Source: Lachnospiraceae bacterium
Lineage (GTDB): Bacteria > Bacillota > Clostridia > Lachnospirales > Lachnospiraceae
DNA length: 31,687 nt
Direction: 5' to 3'
Assembly (NCBI GenBank): GCA_021153325.1
Contig: JAGKTQ010000026.1
Location: forward strand, 1-31,687
Of the stretch, positions 6,501 to 13,083 are shown in pieces. The stretch's first letter is position 1, and every line of letters begins with the position of its first letter. The notes beneath the pieces were generated by a model that was given only the letters and a program-made list of their open reading frames with translations, did not search any database and was not told the DNA's origin. Made by a program: the position numbers and the translations under genes.

Positions 6501-6524
6501 ATTTTCTATTTTATATGGTAAATT
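6496..6524 (+). promoter_or_regulatory. Putative promoter of the first lipoprotein gene
   Basis: TTGTTA (6496-6501) and TAAATT (6519-6524) are separated by 17 bp and lie about 55 bp before the start codon. The -35 box overlaps the T tract of the preceding terminator. Confidence 0.45.
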
Positions 6525-6578
6525 AGTAAAAAAGAAATACTTCATTATTATTTTACGATAGATGGAAGGAAATTGGAT

Positions 6579-7220
6579 ATGAATAAAAAGATGTTATGTT
6601 TAGGAATTTGTATAGCTCTGACGATGGCAGTATGTGGTTGTGGAGAAAGCACTAAGATGGCAAAAGGGGCGGCAGAAAGTACGACTGAGGAAGCAACGGA
6701 ACAGTCCACAGAAGAGTCTGGTGAAGAAACAACAACCGAAGAGAGTAAGAACACTCTCATACCGGAAGTGACAACGGAAGAAACCACAGAGGCAGAGATC
6801 ACGAACACAGGGAATGTGGTAGTAGATATACCAGAAGGCTTCAGAGAATATCTGGCTCCTTCAGGCATTTATGTAACAGAAAAATATCCGGATAATGGTA
6901 CAAATATTTATATAGTAACAGCTCCTTTTTATGGGGAATTGCCAGATGAAAAGGGATATATAGAAAAGATAAATGAAAATATTTCTTCTCAGGTTGGAGA
7001 AGTGGTAAAGATCAATCTGGTAGAATTTGGAAAGATAACGATTGATGGCTGTGATGCGATTCGGGCAATCTATACTTACAGTCATGGCGGTATGAATTTT
7101 AAACGATTAGAATATACGATAAATACAGATATTACTACAATTATTGCCTATACGCAGGAGGGGGATAGTGACTGGATGGAGACCTTTGAAGAAAGTGCAC
7201 TTACGATCAGAGTAGAATAG
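6579..7220 (+). CDS. Acidic lipoprotein of unknown function, first of a tandem pair
   Basis: A 213-residue secreted lipoprotein. The signal peptide is MNKKM followed by a hydrophobic stretch ending in VCGC, so C21 is the likely lipidated cysteine (C19 is an alternative). Residues about 22-75 form a low-complexity linker of T, E and S, a typical spacer through the cell wall. The remaining 135 residues look like a compact domain starting 'VVVDIPEGFREY' and ending 'TFEESALTIRVE'. The next gene encodes the same layout and similar motifs, so the two are paralogues. I cannot assign the domain to a family. The ATG at 6579 has GGAAGGA eight bases upstream and is preferred to the TTG at 6573. Its position after the two sensor genes could mean a role in sensing at the surface, but nothing in the sequence shows that. 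Confidence 0.8.
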   Translation: MNKKMLCLGICIALTMAVCGCGESTKMAKGAAESTTEEATEQSTEESGEETTTEESKNTLIPEVTTEETTEAEITNTGNVVVDIPEGFREYLAPSGIYVTEKYPDNGTNIYIVTAPFYGELPDEKGYIEKINENISSQVGEVVKINLVEFGKITIDGCDAIRAIYTYSHGGMNFKRLEYTINTDITTIIAYTQEGDSDWMETFEESALTIRVE

Positions 7221-7324
7221 GCAGCAGTACTAAAGAACTATGGACAAAAGAAAATGGATATGGCAAAATACCTCGCGTGTGTAATTTATTATATATTAAT
7301 TGTAAGAAAGGATAGGAGTTCATT

Positions 7325-7924
7325 ATGAAAAAGAAATTATTAGTAGCCGTATTAGCTATGTCTATGTGTTTCGCAGTGACTGCTTGTGGGGACAAGGAAA
7401 GTACAGAAGCTGTAGAAACAACAGTGGAAACAGAAGGGGAGTCTACAGAAAGCGTTGTAGAAGAAGAGTCTACAGAAGAAGCTGCAACGGAGGAAACAAC
7501 GACAGAAGCTGAGACAGAAGCAGCAGACGTACATGTAGTAGTAGATATTCCTGAAGAGTTTACAGAGTATGAGGATGGTATTTATGTAAGTCCGGATTAT
7601 CCAAATGATGGTTCTAACGTTATCATTCAGTCTACAGAAGATACTGCAACAGGATTTCCAAGTGAAGAGACGCTTGTACTTGCATTTGAACAGTCTCTTG
7701 GTGAGGATGCAGACATCACTATAGATAAATATGAAACTTATACGGTTGATGGATATGAAGCACTTCGTGTTGATATTTCCTATGTTGCATCCGATATCGA
7801 ATGTACACAGATTCAGTGCATGGTACATACAGATACAGAAACATTTGCAGTAGGTTATACACAGGCAAGTGATGAATGGGCAGATGATTTTGAAGAAAGT
7901 ATTCAGTCCATCAGAGTAGAATAA
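7325..7924 (+). CDS. Acidic lipoprotein of unknown function, second of a tandem pair
   Basis: A 199-residue lipoprotein with a clear signal peptide and lipobox (AVTAC, lipidated C21). Residues about 22-70 are an E/T/S-rich linker. The C-terminal domain runs from 'VVVDIPEEFTEY' to 'DFEESIQSIRVE'. The motifs VVDIP-E-x-F-x-EY, GIYV, YP and FEES-x-x-x-IRVE are shared with the previous gene, so this is a paralogue. The whole protein is strongly acidic, with very few basic residues after the signal peptide. The start follows TAGGAG. The genes are 104 bp apart without a terminator between them, so they are probably co-transcribed; a terminator follows this one. Function unknown. Confidence 0.82.
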   Translation: MKKKLLVAVLAMSMCFAVTACGDKESTEAVETTVETEGESTESVVEEESTEEAATEETTTEAETEAADVHVVVDIPEEFTEYEDGIYVSPDYPNDGSNVIIQSTEDTATGFPSEETLVLAFEQSLGEDADITIDKYETYTVDGYEALRVDISYVASDIECTQIQCMVHTDTETFAVGYTQASDEWADDFEESIQSIRVE

Positions 7925-7948
7925 AAATTCATAAGATATATTTTAAAG

Positions 7949-7988
7949 AAAGGTTGTCGACTGAGATTACAGTACGGCAACTTTTTTT
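7949..7988 (+). terminator. Terminator after the lipoprotein pair
   Basis: The outer stem AAAGGTTGTCG (7949-7959) pairs with CGGCAAC and the following Ts, with two G-U pairs. An inner stem ACTG/CAGT continues it with one bulged A. A run of seven Ts follows. Confidence 0.78.
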
Positions 7989-8033
7989 GATAAAAAATGA
8001 CGGAACAAATAATGTAGAAAAAGAAAAATGTCT

Positions 8034-8062
8034 ATAAATTTTCCATAAAATAGAAAATTTAT
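8034..8062. repeat. Perfect 10-bp inverted repeat
   Basis: ATAAATTTTC (8034-8043) and GAAAATTTAT (8053-8062) are exact reverse complements around a 9-bp spacer. The repeat lies just upstream of a promoter (8077-8106). It could be an operator for a dimeric regulator. It lacks a T run of the usual terminator kind. Confidence 0.45.
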
Positions 8063-8076
8063 CGTGGAAATGACTA

Positions 8077-8106
8077 TTGTAAAATAAAAGGGGATGCTCC
8101 TATAAT
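8077..8106 (+). promoter_or_regulatory. Strong sigma-A-like promoter upstream of the ATPase operon
   Basis: TTGTAA (8077-8082) and a perfect TATAAT (8101-8106) are separated by 18 bp. Transcription would begin near 8112 and first meet the hairpin at 8155-8194. Confidence 0.55.
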
Positions 8107-8111
8107 AAGAA

Positions 8112-8195
8112 CAAATTTAAAACGTTTTATTGACATTGATAATGTATGTATATGAGGGGAATGCAGGGGGAAAATATTCTTGTATTCCCCTTTTG
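8112..8195 (+). ncRNA. Candidate small RNA or attenuated leader upstream of the ATPase operon
   Basis: A good promoter (8077-8106) is followed about 80 nt later by a terminator-like hairpin and a short T run, with no reading frame between them. The product would be an RNA of about 84 nt. It could be a stand-alone small RNA or a leader in which transcription toward the ATPase genes is controlled. No known RNA family is recognised. Confidence 0.32.
8155..8195 (+). terminator. Terminator-like hairpin in the leader of the ATPase operon
   Basis: AGGGGAAT (8155-8162) pairs with ATTCCCCT (8184-8191) across a 21-nt loop and is followed by TTT then GCAAAA. The U tract is short, so termination may be partial. 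Confidence 0.5.
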
Positions 8196-8221
8196 CAAAA
8201 AAGTTGTTAAGAAAATGTAAT
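8193..8221 (+). promoter_or_regulatory. Possible second promoter of the ATPase operon
   Basis: TTGCAA (8193-8198) and TGTAAT (8216-8221) are separated by 17 bp. It lies immediately after the hairpin and about 140 bp before the first ATPase gene. Both boxes deviate from consensus. Confidence 0.33.
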
Positions 8222-8362
8222 AAATTGTCAGGAAATGTCAAAAAAACAGAAAAATACTATTCAATTTACAAAAAAAGTTATAAAATTAAAGAAGGTTTTG
8301 TTTGACCCTGAAACAACAAACTGTTCATGAAACTTGTAAGGGTACAGGAACGGAGGGAATTT

Positions 8363-8686
8363 ATGGAACATTCAGTAGATGATGTAATCGGTAAATTATC
8401 AGAAATAGAAGCGGCAGCTGAGCGTATTATGGAGTCTGCCAGCGAGGAGAAGAGAAAGCTTTCTGATGCAATGGAAGAAAAAACAAAACAGTTCGATGAA
8501 AAGCTTTTAGAGGAAACGGAAATTGCGTTAAAGTTGACAGCCCAGAAGCTTGATAAAGAAAAAGAAGAAGAATTAAAAGTGCAAAGAGAAGAAACCAATA
8601 GCTTACTTTTAGCTATGCAGCAAAAATATGACAATGAACATGACGCATGGTCTGATCGTATCATGCAGTCCATAGTAAGGATGTGA
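8363..8686 (+). CDS. V/A-type ATPase peripheral-stalk subunit (G/H type)
   Basis: A 107-residue, almost entirely helical and charged protein with heptad-like spacing, as expected for the small partner of subunit E in the peripheral stalk (AhaH of archaea, NtpF of Enterococcus). It would form a coiled coil with subunit E and link the catalytic head to subunit I. The protein begins MEHSVDDVIGKLSEIEAAA. The ATG at 8363 has GGAGGG about five bases upstream and is preferred over the in-frame ATG at 8327. It is the first gene of the nine-gene ATPase operon, and its stop codon overlaps the GTG of the next gene. Sequence alone is weak for such subunits; the assignment relies on position and coiled-coil character. 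Confidence 0.8.
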   Translation: MEHSVDDVIGKLSEIEAAAERIMESASEEKRKLSDAMEEKTKQFDEKLLEETEIALKLTAQKLDKEKEEELKVQREETNSLLLAMQQKYDNEHDAWSDRIMQSIVRM

Positions 8687-9726
8687 GCAGAGTGCAGGGA
8701 TTATTTGCATATAGTGCCGTTGTGGCAAAAATGCGTGCCATGTCCGGTAAACTTGTAAAAAAGCAGGAATATGATGAGATGGCAGCTTTAGGAAGCGTGG
8801 TAGAGGTCGTAAATTATTTAAAGAAATATCCAGCCTATCAGAGGATATTTGCATCCGAAAGTGAATTTGATATTCACAGGGGAAGGGTAGAAGCATTGTT
8901 TCAAAAAGCAATTTATGCAGATTTTGCAAAAATATATGCCTTTTCTGGATTGGAACAACGAAAATTTTTAGATATTTATTTCATTAAGTACGAGATCGAG
9001 GTATTAAAAAATTGTCTTCGTATGCTTTTTGATAATCGAGATGTTAGTTTGGATCTGTCAGAGTTTCAGGACTTTTTTGAAAGAAGATCAGACCTTAATG
9101 TAGTAAAGCTGGGAAGTTCTAAAAATATTTCCGAGTTTATTGAGAATTTAAAAGGTTCCATTTTTTACCCGGTTTTGAAAAAACTGAATGAAGTCAAAGA
9201 AGCCACCTTATTTGATTATGAAAATGCATTGAATCTTTTTTATATGAAAAAAATGTGGAATGATTTTGCGAAAGTGATCAAAAAGAAGGATTTAGAGGTC
9301 TTGCGGGGAATTTATGGAAGTGAGATTGAACTTCTGAATCTGGATTTGATCTATCGTGCAAAGAAGTATTATCATATGTCACCGGCAGATATTTATGCGT
9401 TCATTGTGCCGGTTCATTACAAAATTCATAAAGAGCTATTCAAGAAGATCGTAGAGGCACCTACGATCGAAGAGATGGAACATCTTTTGAAAGAGTGCTA
9501 TTATGCTAGATTTACAGAACAATTTGCCATTTCGGCAATAGAGCCAGTGTGTGAAGAACTGGCAGAAAAAGTTCATAATACAGCAAGCAGGAAATTCCCG
9601 TATTCCATTATTTGTATTGAGACATATTTATATAAAAAGGCAAAAGAAGTTGATAAACTTACAACGTTAATTGAATGTGTAAGATATGGACTGAGTGTAG
9701 AAGAAACGAAAAAATATATTGCATAG
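8683..9726 (+). CDS. ntpC: V/A-type ATPase subunit C (central-stalk cap, subunit d-like)
   Basis: A protein of about 347 residues, the usual size of the V/A-type C subunit. This funnel-shaped helical protein caps the proteolipid ring and couples it to the central rotor (D and F). Supporting features are the start 'GLFAYSAVVAKMRAMSGKL', the segment 'FLDIYFIKYEIEVLKNCLR' where the family has an EI-D-LKN-type motif, and the C-terminal 'ETYLYKKAKEVDKLTTLIECVRYGLS', which resembles the family's conserved ending. The first possible start is GTG at 8683, overlapping the previous stop; AAGGA lies only one base before it, so the GTG at 8692 (10-base spacing) is a good alternative. It lies 13 bp before subunit I. 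Confidence 0.88.
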   Translation: MSRVQGLFAYSAVVAKMRAMSGKLVKKQEYDEMAALGSVVEVVNYLKKYPAYQRIFASESEFDIHRGRVEALFQKAIYADFAKIYAFSGLEQRKFLDIYFIKYEIEVLKNCLRMLFDNRDVSLDLSEFQDFFERRSDLNVVKLGSSKNISEFIENLKGSIFYPVLKKLNEVKEATLFDYENALNLFYMKKMWNDFAKVIKKKDLEVLRGIYGSEIELLNLDLIYRAKKYYHMSPADIYAFIVPVHYKIHKELFKKIVEAPTIEEMEHLLKECYYARFTEQFAISAIEPVCEELAEKVHNTASRKFPYSIICIETYLYKKAKEVDKLTTLIECVRYGLSVEETKKYIA

Positions 9727-9739
9727 GAGGTGAGCGGGG

Positions 9740-11674
9740 ATGATAGCTAAAATGAAGTTTATTAACATGATAGGGCCAAAAGATGATTTGGATATTATAG
9801 TAGAAAAATACTTATCCAAATACGAGATACAGCTCGAAAATACAATGGCTGAGTTAAAGGACTTGCAAAATGTAACACCTTGTATGGAAGTCAATCCATA
9901 TAAAGATAGTCTTGCAAAGGCAGAAGAACTTGCCGCAATGACAAAGCACGCTGATCCGCTTAAAAAGACTGTTGGGGCACAAAAAGCAATAGAAATTGTG
10001 GAAAGCCTTGATGGAAAAAGGGAACGTTTTCGAAAGAAGCGAGGAATGCTGGAAGAGAAAAAACAAAAGATTGCAAAGGCAATACAGGATATTGAACCTT
10101 ATCGAAATGTAAATCATGATATCCGTGATATTTTACATTTCCATTCGATCAAGTTCCGTTTTGGAAAGATTCCAGTTGAGTTTTATGAAAAATTAGAACG
10201 TTATGTATATGATGAACTTTCTACTATTTTTTATAAATGCCAAAGTAATGCAGAATATATCTGGGGTGTTTACTTTGTACCTGCTACGGAGGCAGAAAAA
10301 GTAGATGCGGTATATGCTTCACTCCATTTTGAAAGATTTCATATGCCGGAAGGCTATGAAGGAACGCTGGAAGAAGCATATGAAATTTTTACTCAGAAAA
10401 TGGAAAAAGCAGAAAGCACCATTGCAAAACTGGAAGAAAAGATGGAACAGGATCTTTTGGAGAGTTTGGATGACATTTATGCCGCAAGAGATGAGCTTGC
10501 TGTTTTATCCGAAAATTTTGAAGTGAGAAAGCTGGCAGCGTATACGCATTCTGGAGATAAGACATTCTTTATTCTGTGTGGTTGGATGACAAAAAAGGAT
10601 GCAGAAAAATTTGAAAAAGAAGTGGAACAGGACGAAAATGTATTTTGCATCATAGAGGATGGACAAGAGAACAATTTGTCTAAACCACCTACAAAGTTAG
10701 AAAATCCAAAAATCTTTAAACCATTTGAAATGTTTGTAAGGATGTATGGATTACCGGATTATAATGAATTTGATCCGACCATTTTTATGGCACTCACCTA
10801 TTCCTTTATTTTTGGAGCAATGTTTGGTGATGTGGGGCAAGGACTCTTCTTACTGATAGGTGGAGCATTGCTTTATAAGTTCAAAAAGATGGATCTGGCG
10901 GCGATCATATCCTGCTGCGGTATCTTTTCTACATTTTTTGGATTTATGTTCGGAAGTGTGTTTGGCTTTGAAGATGTCATTGATGCGGTCTGGTTACGGC
11001 CACTTTCGGCAATGACAACACTTCCTTTTATTGGAAAACTGAATACGGTATTTGTGATTGCGATAGCCTTTGGTATGGGGCTTGTGCTCTTAACAATGAT
11101 GTTCCATATTATCAATGGATTCAAGCAGAAAAATATGGAAGCCGCATTGTTTGATACAAATGGTATTGCAGGATTTGTATTTTATGCAGCAGTAGTCGCA
11201 GTGGTAGTACTTTTCATGACAGGACAGAAACTTCCTGCAGGTATTGTGCTGGTTGTCATGTTTGTAGTTCCGTTGCTTGTAATGGCATTAAAGGAACCGC
11301 TCACAGCTTTGGTAGAAAAGAAAAGTGAGGTCATGCCCAAAGAAAAAGGAATGTTCTTTGTACAGGCATTCTTTGAATTGTTTGAAGTACTTTTGAGTTA
11401 TTTTTCCAATACGCTTTCCTTTGTGCGTATCGGTGCTTTTGCAGTCAGCCATGCAGCAATGATGGAGGTCGTGTTGATGCTTGCAGGAGCAGAAAACGGG
11501 GCAAGCCCGAATTGGATTGTAATTGTTCTCGGAAACCTGTTCGTATGCGGTATGGAAGGTCTTATCGTAGGAATCCAGGTTTTGCGTTTACAATATTATG
11601 AATTCTTTAGCCGGTTCTATAGAGGTGGCGGCAGAGAGTTTAAGCCTTACCGTACATCAAAGGCGGTAAAATAA
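9740..11674 (+). CDS. ntpI: V/A-type ATPase subunit I (membrane stator, subunit a)
   Basis: A 644-residue protein. Residues 1 to about 340 are the cytoplasmic arm, with coiled-coil stretches around 60-110 and 220-260, which contacts the peripheral stalks. Residues about 350-630 form the membrane domain with some seven to eight hydrophobic segments. R563, in 'SYFSNTLSFVRIGAFAVSHA', matches the essential arginine that faces the ion-binding glutamate of the rotating ring. The motif 'GAMFGDVGQGLFLL' is also typical of the family. Together with subunit K it forms the ion channel. The start follows a near-perfect ribosome binding site (AGGAGGTGAG). Confidence 0.95.
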   Translation: MIAKMKFINMIGPKDDLDIIVEKYLSKYEIQLENTMAELKDLQNVTPCMEVNPYKDSLAKAEELAAMTKHADPLKKTVGAQKAIEIVESLDGKRERFRKKRGMLEEKKQKIAKAIQDIEPYRNVNHDIRDILHFHSIKFRFGKIPVEFYEKLERYVYDELSTIFYKCQSNAEYIWGVYFVPATEAEKVDAVYASLHFERFHMPEGYEGTLEEAYEIFTQKMEKAESTIAKLEEKMEQDLLESLDDIYAARDELAVLSENFEVRKLAAYTHSGDKTFFILCGWMTKKDAEKFEKEVEQDENVFCIIEDGQENNLSKPPTKLENPKIFKPFEMFVRMYGLPDYNEFDPTIFMALTYSFIFGAMFGDVGQGLFLLIGGALLYKFKKMDLAAIISCCGIFSTFFGFMFGSVFGFEDVIDAVWLRPLSAMTTLPFIGKLNTVFVIAIAFGMGLVLLTMMFHIINGFKQKNMEAALFDTNGIAGFVFYAAVVAVVVLFMTGQKLPAGIVLVVMFVVPLLVMALKEPLTALVEKKSEVMPKEKGMFFVQAFFELFEVLLSYFSNTLSFVRIGAFAVSHAAMMEVVLMLAGAENGASPNWIVIVLGNLFVCGMEGLIVGIQVLRLQYYEFFSRFYRGGGREFKPYRTSKAVK

Positions 11675-11707
11675 TAAGTCTTAGAAAAATTAGAGGAGGT
11701 CGTTGTT

Positions 11708-12145
11708 ATGACAGTAGGAAAAGTTTTATTATTCAGTGCACTTGTATTAAGCATTTTAGTACCATTCAGAGTATATTTTAAAGGAGAAGAATCAAAGAGA
11801 AGATATAAGATCTCATTGGCAGTTAATTGTGTAGCATTTTTTGGTATTTTGTTGACAGCAAGCCTTATGCTGTTCGGAACAAGTGCCAGTGCAGCAGAAG
11901 TAGAGGCGACAGCAGTGGCAACATCTTCTATGGCAACTGGTATGGGTTATCTGGCAGCAGCACTTGTTACAGGTCTTTCCTGTATCGGTGGTGGTATTGC
12001 GGTTGCCAGTGCAGCAAGTGCAGCGCTTGGTGCTATCAGTGAAGATTCATCTATTCTTGGTAAGTCACTCATCTTCGTAGGTCTTGCCGAAGGTGTTTGT
12101 TTGTATGGTTTGATTATTTCTTTCATGATCTTAGGTAAGCTCTAA
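11708..12145 (+). CDS. ntpK: V/A-type ATPase subunit K (rotor-ring proteolipid)
   Basis: A 145-residue protein with four hydrophobic segments. The C-terminal pair (about 79-145) is a canonical proteolipid hairpin: glycine/alanine-rich 'GLSCIGGGIAVASAASAALGAI' and then 'VGLAEGVCLYGLIISFMIL', with E128 as the ion-binding carboxylate. The N-terminal pair (about 5-57) does not look like a proteolipid hairpin. It lacks the Gly/Ala pattern and ends at ASAAE like a signal-peptide cleavage site. Each subunit would thus carry one ion site. No Thr/Gln follows E128, so the Na+-binding signature of some relatives is not evident, and I do not decide between H+ and Na+. It begins 33 bp after subunit I, behind a strong GAGGAGGT site. 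Confidence 0.93.
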   Translation: MTVGKVLLFSALVLSILVPFRVYFKGEESKRRYKISLAVNCVAFFGILLTASLMLFGTSASAAEVEATAVATSSMATGMGYLAAALVTGLSCIGGGIAVASAASAALGAISEDSSILGKSLIFVGLAEGVCLYGLIISFMILGKL

Positions 12146-12160
12146 GCAAAGGGTGATTTT

Positions 12161-12469
12161 ATGAAAATGTATTTGATCAGTGACAACGTGGATACATATA
12201 CTGGCATGCGTCTCGCAGGTGTTGAGGGAGCTGTTGTCCACGAAAAGCAGGAACTGAAAGAGGAAATAGAAAAGGTTTTGGCAGATAAAGAAATCGGCAT
12301 ATTGCTGCTTACAGAAAAGTTTGGCAGAGATTTTCCGGATGTGATCGATGAAGTGAAATTAAATTATAAGTTACCGTTAATAGTAGAAGTGCCTGACAGG
12401 CACGGAACCGGAAGAAAACCGGATTTTATCACTTCATATGTAAATGAAGCAATAGGAATCAAATTATAG
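12161..12469 (+). CDS. ntpG: V/A-type ATPase subunit F (central stalk)
   Basis: A 102-residue protein of the usual size for subunit F (NtpG in Enterococcus). The pattern 'MKMYLISDNVDTYTGMRLAGVEG' near the N terminus and 'IGILLLTEKFGRDFPDVI' in the middle match the family, whose members read (I)-x-D-x-DT-x-GFRLAG and ILLITE-x-IA. It forms the rotor axle with subunit D and modulates ATP hydrolysis. It lies 15 bp after subunit K and 21 bp before subunit E. The ribosome binding site AAAGGG is acceptable. Confidence 0.9.
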   Translation: MKMYLISDNVDTYTGMRLAGVEGAVVHEKQELKEEIEKVLADKEIGILLLTEKFGRDFPDVIDEVKLNYKLPLIVEVPDRHGTGRKPDFITSYVNEAIGIKL

Positions 12470-12490
12470 CGGACGGATGGAGGAGAGGCA

Positions 12491-13066
12491 ATGACAACGG
12501 AGGAGAAGCTGAAACACTTTCTAGACGTTACGGTAGAAAACGCCAACGCAAAAAGTGTGGAATCAATAGAAGAATATAAAAAAGGCTTGGAAATCGTATT
12601 TGAAAACCACAAAGAGGATGCCAAACGTAAACAGGCACTTCAGATAAAACTGAATGAAGAAAATCTGAAAAAGGAAAAGAATACAGAGTTATCCAAACAG
12701 CAATTAGAAATTAAAAAAGAACTTGGAAAGAAGCAGGAAGAGTTGAAAAGTCTTCTTTTCCATGAAGTTGAAAATAAGCTGGAAGAGTATATGTCCACTC
12801 CGGAATATGATAAATATTTAATTCGTCATATAAAGGAAGCAAAAGCATTTGCAGGAGATGAGGAAATACAGATCTATATTGATCCGGCAGATTCAGAAAA
12901 GCAGATTGCTTTAGAGGCGGCAACCGGTGTACAAATTTCTCTGAGTGAATACGGTTTTCATGGAGGAATGCGTGCAGTCATTCGTTCCAAAAAGATTTTG
13001 ATCGATCAGTCTTTTGAAACGCGACTGAATGAAGTTAAAAATGATTTTTCTTTTAATTTTGATTAG
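12491..13066 (+). CDS. ntpE: V/A-type ATPase subunit E (peripheral stalk)
   Basis: A 191-residue protein. Residues 1 to about 105 form a long charged coiled coil, and the remaining part is a small alpha/beta domain beginning near 'YLIRHIKEAKAFAGDEEIQIYIDPAD' and ending 'GGMRAVIRSKKILIDQSFETRLNEVKNDF'. The closing pattern, with a glycine-rich turn followed by 'D-x-S-FE-x-RL', is typical of subunit E. It pairs with the small G/H-type subunit encoded at 8363 to make the peripheral stalk. The start follows GGAGGAGAGGCA. Confidence 0.88.
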   Translation: MTTEEKLKHFLDVTVENANAKSVESIEEYKKGLEIVFENHKEDAKRKQALQIKLNEENLKKEKNTELSKQQLEIKKELGKKQEELKSLLFHEVENKLEEYMSTPEYDKYLIRHIKEAKAFAGDEEIQIYIDPADSEKQIALEAATGVQISLSEYGFHGGMRAVIRSKKILIDQSFETRLNEVKNDFSFNFD

Positions 13067-13083
13067 AGAGTGAGGAATTTCCT

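Noticed and set aside
6661..6820. T/E-rich tandem-like codons in the first lipoprotein gene considered as a DNA repeat
   Set aside because: The repetition is at the amino-acid level (spacer composition), without a regular DNA unit.
7352..7828. 158-codon minus-strand frame opposite the second lipoprotein gene
   Set aside because: It is a by-product of the GAA/ACA-rich linker codons; the product is cysteine-rich nonsense without a ribosome binding site.
10305..10526. 73-codon frame inside the subunit I gene in another plus-strand frame
   Set aside because: It lies wholly within a conserved gene and has no ribosome binding site.
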